Part shown: in pieces, positions 61,251 to 64,000 of the stretch
Numbering within the stretch: the first letter of the stretch is position 1
Layout of the letters: every line of letters begins with the position of its first letter
Assembly (NCBI RefSeq): GCF_910589235.1
Contig: NC_060974.1
Coordinates: forward strand, 1,966,003 to 2,030,002
Length of the DNA: 64,000 nucleotides
From: Vespa crabro
Taxonomy: Eukaryota > Arthropoda > Insecta > Hymenoptera > Vespidae
Reading direction: 5' to 3'
Position numbers and translations under genes: made by a program
Notes under the pieces: model-generated
What the model was told of the DNA's origin: nothing
The model's input: only the letters and a program-made list of their open reading frames with translations
Database searches by the model: none

Positions 61251-64000
61251 TCATAATCGTAACAAACTTGTTTTCATTTGATGTACTACTTGAAAGATCC
61301 AAATAAAGCAAGATATTATATAAATATAATGTATCAGAACGTTAAAACAACAATCTTCATACGAAATAAATAAATATACAATACATCGAACGAGTTCCAC
61401 CAATTCAGCATATTCTGACTTGTCGAACAATAATCCAATAACGATAAGAGCAAATATATTGTTCAATATTGTTATTCCTACAAAATTATTTATATCCTGA
61501 AAAAATGAAAATATTTATATATATACACAATTTATACATTTTTGTTAGAAATTTGAATTCGAATTAAGTGATTATCTCGCTTACTTGTTCTTCATTATTA
61601 TACAGTTGCAAATGTTTATAAAAAATTATTAAAAAATGCAAACTAATATAGACGCTTTGCCATGTTGGTATACGAATATTGTATTTGGTTCTAGACGTTA
61701 CCTAGAAAATAATATTTCACTTGATAATTAATAATTTATAAGATTTTATTATTTATTTTATTTACGTATTATCGTTTTTTTCTATCACGTTATAATATTT
61801 TAATTAATTATTATACGTTTAGAAAATTAATGTCATCATTAATCGTTTTATATCATTTAGATTCTTAAATAACGATTTTTCCTAATTTATTAACTAACTT
61901 ACGTTTATTTTATACTTGTCAAGACCCAAACGTGGTCCACCTGGATACCAACTAGGACCCTTCCACAAAACGGATAGTTTATTTGCCGAAGATTTCATGC
62001 TCTTACTCTTTTCTATCATCGCTTTCGCATAAAACGTCTATAATTATAATTCAATTGAATACATCAGATATATGTGTGTATGTGTATTTGTGTGTGTGTG
62101 TGTTTGTGTATGTATGTATGTATTTATTTATGTAGATATGTATGCAGCCAAGCAGTTAGATTTGTGTAAATACAATTGATGTAATCAGTATGCAAAAACG
62201 TATTATATAGAATATGATCATAAAAAAAAGAATATTAAGTATCTCCGAAATAATCGACAAATCTTATTTAATAAATGAGAAAAAAAATAGGTTGCTTAAT
62301 TTATGGAATAAAATGGTTATGTATTAATTTTGCATAATTTCTTTTTCCAATCTTTTTTTTTTTGTAAACGTTTAAATATTAATATTTATATTACGGAACT
62401 GCATGTGGTTAATCCGCTACATGCATCTGCATAATTCAATCATCATTTTATATAACGGAATAATTACGTAGTTTAATATGTAGTTAAGTAAAAATACATA
62501 TTGCTGATATGATTGAATAAAAAAAAAAAAAGAAACAAAAAAAGATTACATGTTTACACCTAATTACGTTGATGGATACTTCGTACCTGGAGGTACAAGG
62601 GATTGAACGATCGTGGACTGGTTACTAAGCCGTAAATGAGTTCATCCTTCTCTTCCATGAAGGTCCCGAATAATCTGTCCCAGATTATAAGAACTCCACC
62701 ATAATTTTTATCCAAGCAGTATAGATTGCATCCTGTATGACAGGTCAGTTCAGTTATAGTGTTCTTACGTATATAAGATAATCTGATACATGTACTTCAC
62801 AATGATAAATCAGGAAACAGGAATAAACGTGTTTAGAGATAGAAGGTCTTGGATCTATTCGGACTTGTAGAAAAATATCAATTAAAAATTTATATTAAAT
62901 CAGAGAAGAAAATAACAACAACAAAAATAATCGCTTACGATACCTACCATGATGAACGCGATGATGCTTCGGAGTATTAAATATTAATTCTAACGGTCCG
63001 AGATTATTAATAATCGTCGTGTGTATCCAAAGTTGATAAATCAAGTTGAATTGATGATGAACAATGAAGTGTGATGGTGGTATGAAGAAAGCAAGAGGTA
63101 AATAAAAGATCTGAAAAGCAAATAAATCTTTCAATGAAATGAATAAAAAGGGATACTCACTAGATTTTATTTGAAATTTTATTAAGCGTATACGCACACA
63201 TAATCTTATCGGTTACCGTGACATTTCTTGTACATATTTTCTTTTCTACTCACAAAATTGCACCAATGTTGTAGTACCGATTGGCGCAGACCAACCGCGA
63301 GATTGAATTCCTCGCTGCTGTGGTGTACTTGATGGTGAGCCCACAAAAAATGTACTTCTATAAAACGTATGCAATATGTAAGATTATATATACGTGTGTT
63401 TGTGTGTGCGCGTGTGTAAATCATGTCGAGATGTAACAATAATTTCGATAAATATCAAGACAAATACTTAACCGTGATTACTACGGTGTACCCAATAATA
63501 ACAAAAGTCTACCCCTACAGCAGTTATATACCAAGTCCAAATGGAGTTCCACGATAGATTCCATTGATGATAATTATCATAAATTTTAATGTAAGTATAA
63601 TATTCTGCCCCGCGAAAGAATATGCTGAAAGATTCAAGAGAACAAAAATAGCATATAAACGCTATTTCAATATTTAAATTTAATGTTAATAAATAAGGAT
63701 TAACCGTTAACAAATGGGAATGTTATCTTATCTCATTTTTGTTTGATCTTCTTTATTTTTTTTTTTGTTCTTTTATTTTGTTTTTTTTTTGTTTTTTTTT
63801 TTTTTTTTTTACTTTTTTTATTTTTTTTCATTCTTACGTAAATGATATACAAAATACAAAAGAAGAACAAAGCGAAATGATAAACGAATGCATTACCTAT
63901 GCTTACCGGCCAGACTCTTGAAATATCCAATGAGAGAACGACGTCACCTGATCGTTCAATCGAAATGATTTCTTTTTATTCTTCGCAGTTAATATTACTT
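61251..64000 (-). CDS. AGMO: Alkylglycerol monooxygenase (TMEM195), 5' end outside window
   Basis: Eight exons on the minus strand: 63907-64000 (runs off the edge), 63473-63624, 63254-63357, 62948-63110, 62587-62732, 61903-62037, 61585-61701 and 61251-61496. All phases agree; about 385 residues are visible. AGMO is an ER membrane, diiron, tetrahydrobiopterin-dependent enzyme that cleaves the ether bond of alkylglycerols. The fatty-acid-hydroxylase histidine boxes are present: HRSNH, HQVHH (with SSEEFNLAVGLRQSVLQ) and HHRVHHG, plus HHQFNLIYQLWIHT. After them come family-typical NYGGVLIIWDRLFGTF, GPSWYPGGPRLG and hydrophobic C-terminal helices. The first visible exon gives RLNDQVTSFSHWIF. It is convergent with ankyrin-2. 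Confidence 0.95.
62038..62586 (-). other. AGMO intron
   Basis: The largest AGMO intron in the window, with a TGTG/TATG microsatellite (about 62070-62140). No other feature. Confidence 0.6.

Overview
The window is nuclear DNA from an insect. It is very A+T-rich, its genes have short introns, and it carries many TA, GA and TTA microsatellites. A single STAT gene of the STAT5/Stat92E type and an ankyrin-2 gene with a giant neuronal exon point to an insect. The compact, AT-rich, repeat-laden layout suggests an aculeate hymenopteran (bee, ant or wasp). That last step is inference from general appearance, not from a diagnostic marker. I assembled gene models by hand from reading frames, GT/AG splice sites and phase matching. 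All complete models sum to whole codons.

Left part (1-24 kb), in order: the 3' end of HMG-CoA lyase (+); ARMH3/C10orf76-like (-); type II phosphatidylinositol 4-kinase (+); a SAXO-like axonemal microtubule stabilizer (+); STAT (-), with a 3-kb last intron and an alternative C-terminus; ALG14 (+); and KDM8/JMJD5 (+), which starts only 49 bases after ALG14. ARMH3 and PI4K2 are divergent, as are STAT and ALG14. The STAT/ALG14 spacer is GC-richer and holds a perfect CLEAR-type palindrome and a TTC-N3-GAA STAT-type site. ARMH3 in other animals is a PI4KB cofactor and PI4K2 makes the same lipid, so the divergent pair shares a PI4P theme.

Middle part (24-30 kb): a 20-exon gene on the minus strand resembling the TTC3/DZIP3 family of E3 ubiquitin ligases. 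It has TPR-like helices, a Cys/His-rich zinc region and a coiled coil. Its C-terminal RING finger appears to have decayed: a stop, a frame change and Cys-to-Tyr changes lie where the RING should be.

Right part (30.6-58.8 kb): one very large gene, the insect ankyrin-2 orthologue. It has two alternative first exons, 24 ankyrin repeats, ZU5 domains, an 18-nt microexon, a UPA domain, and a 9,953-bp exon encoding about 3,317 residues. That exon contains an array of roughly 30 copies of a 16-residue (48-bp) Lys/Glu repeat. No death domain is visible. A 399-codon acidic reading frame of unknown function lies in the intron just before the giant exon. The window ends in the 3' part of alkylglycerol monooxygenase (AGMO, -), convergent with ankyrin-2.

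I found no tRNA, rRNA, CRISPR array, transposase or viral gene. The most noteworthy items are the decaying RING, the giant repeat exon and the intronic acidic frame. Nothing here shows a clearly unprecedented system.
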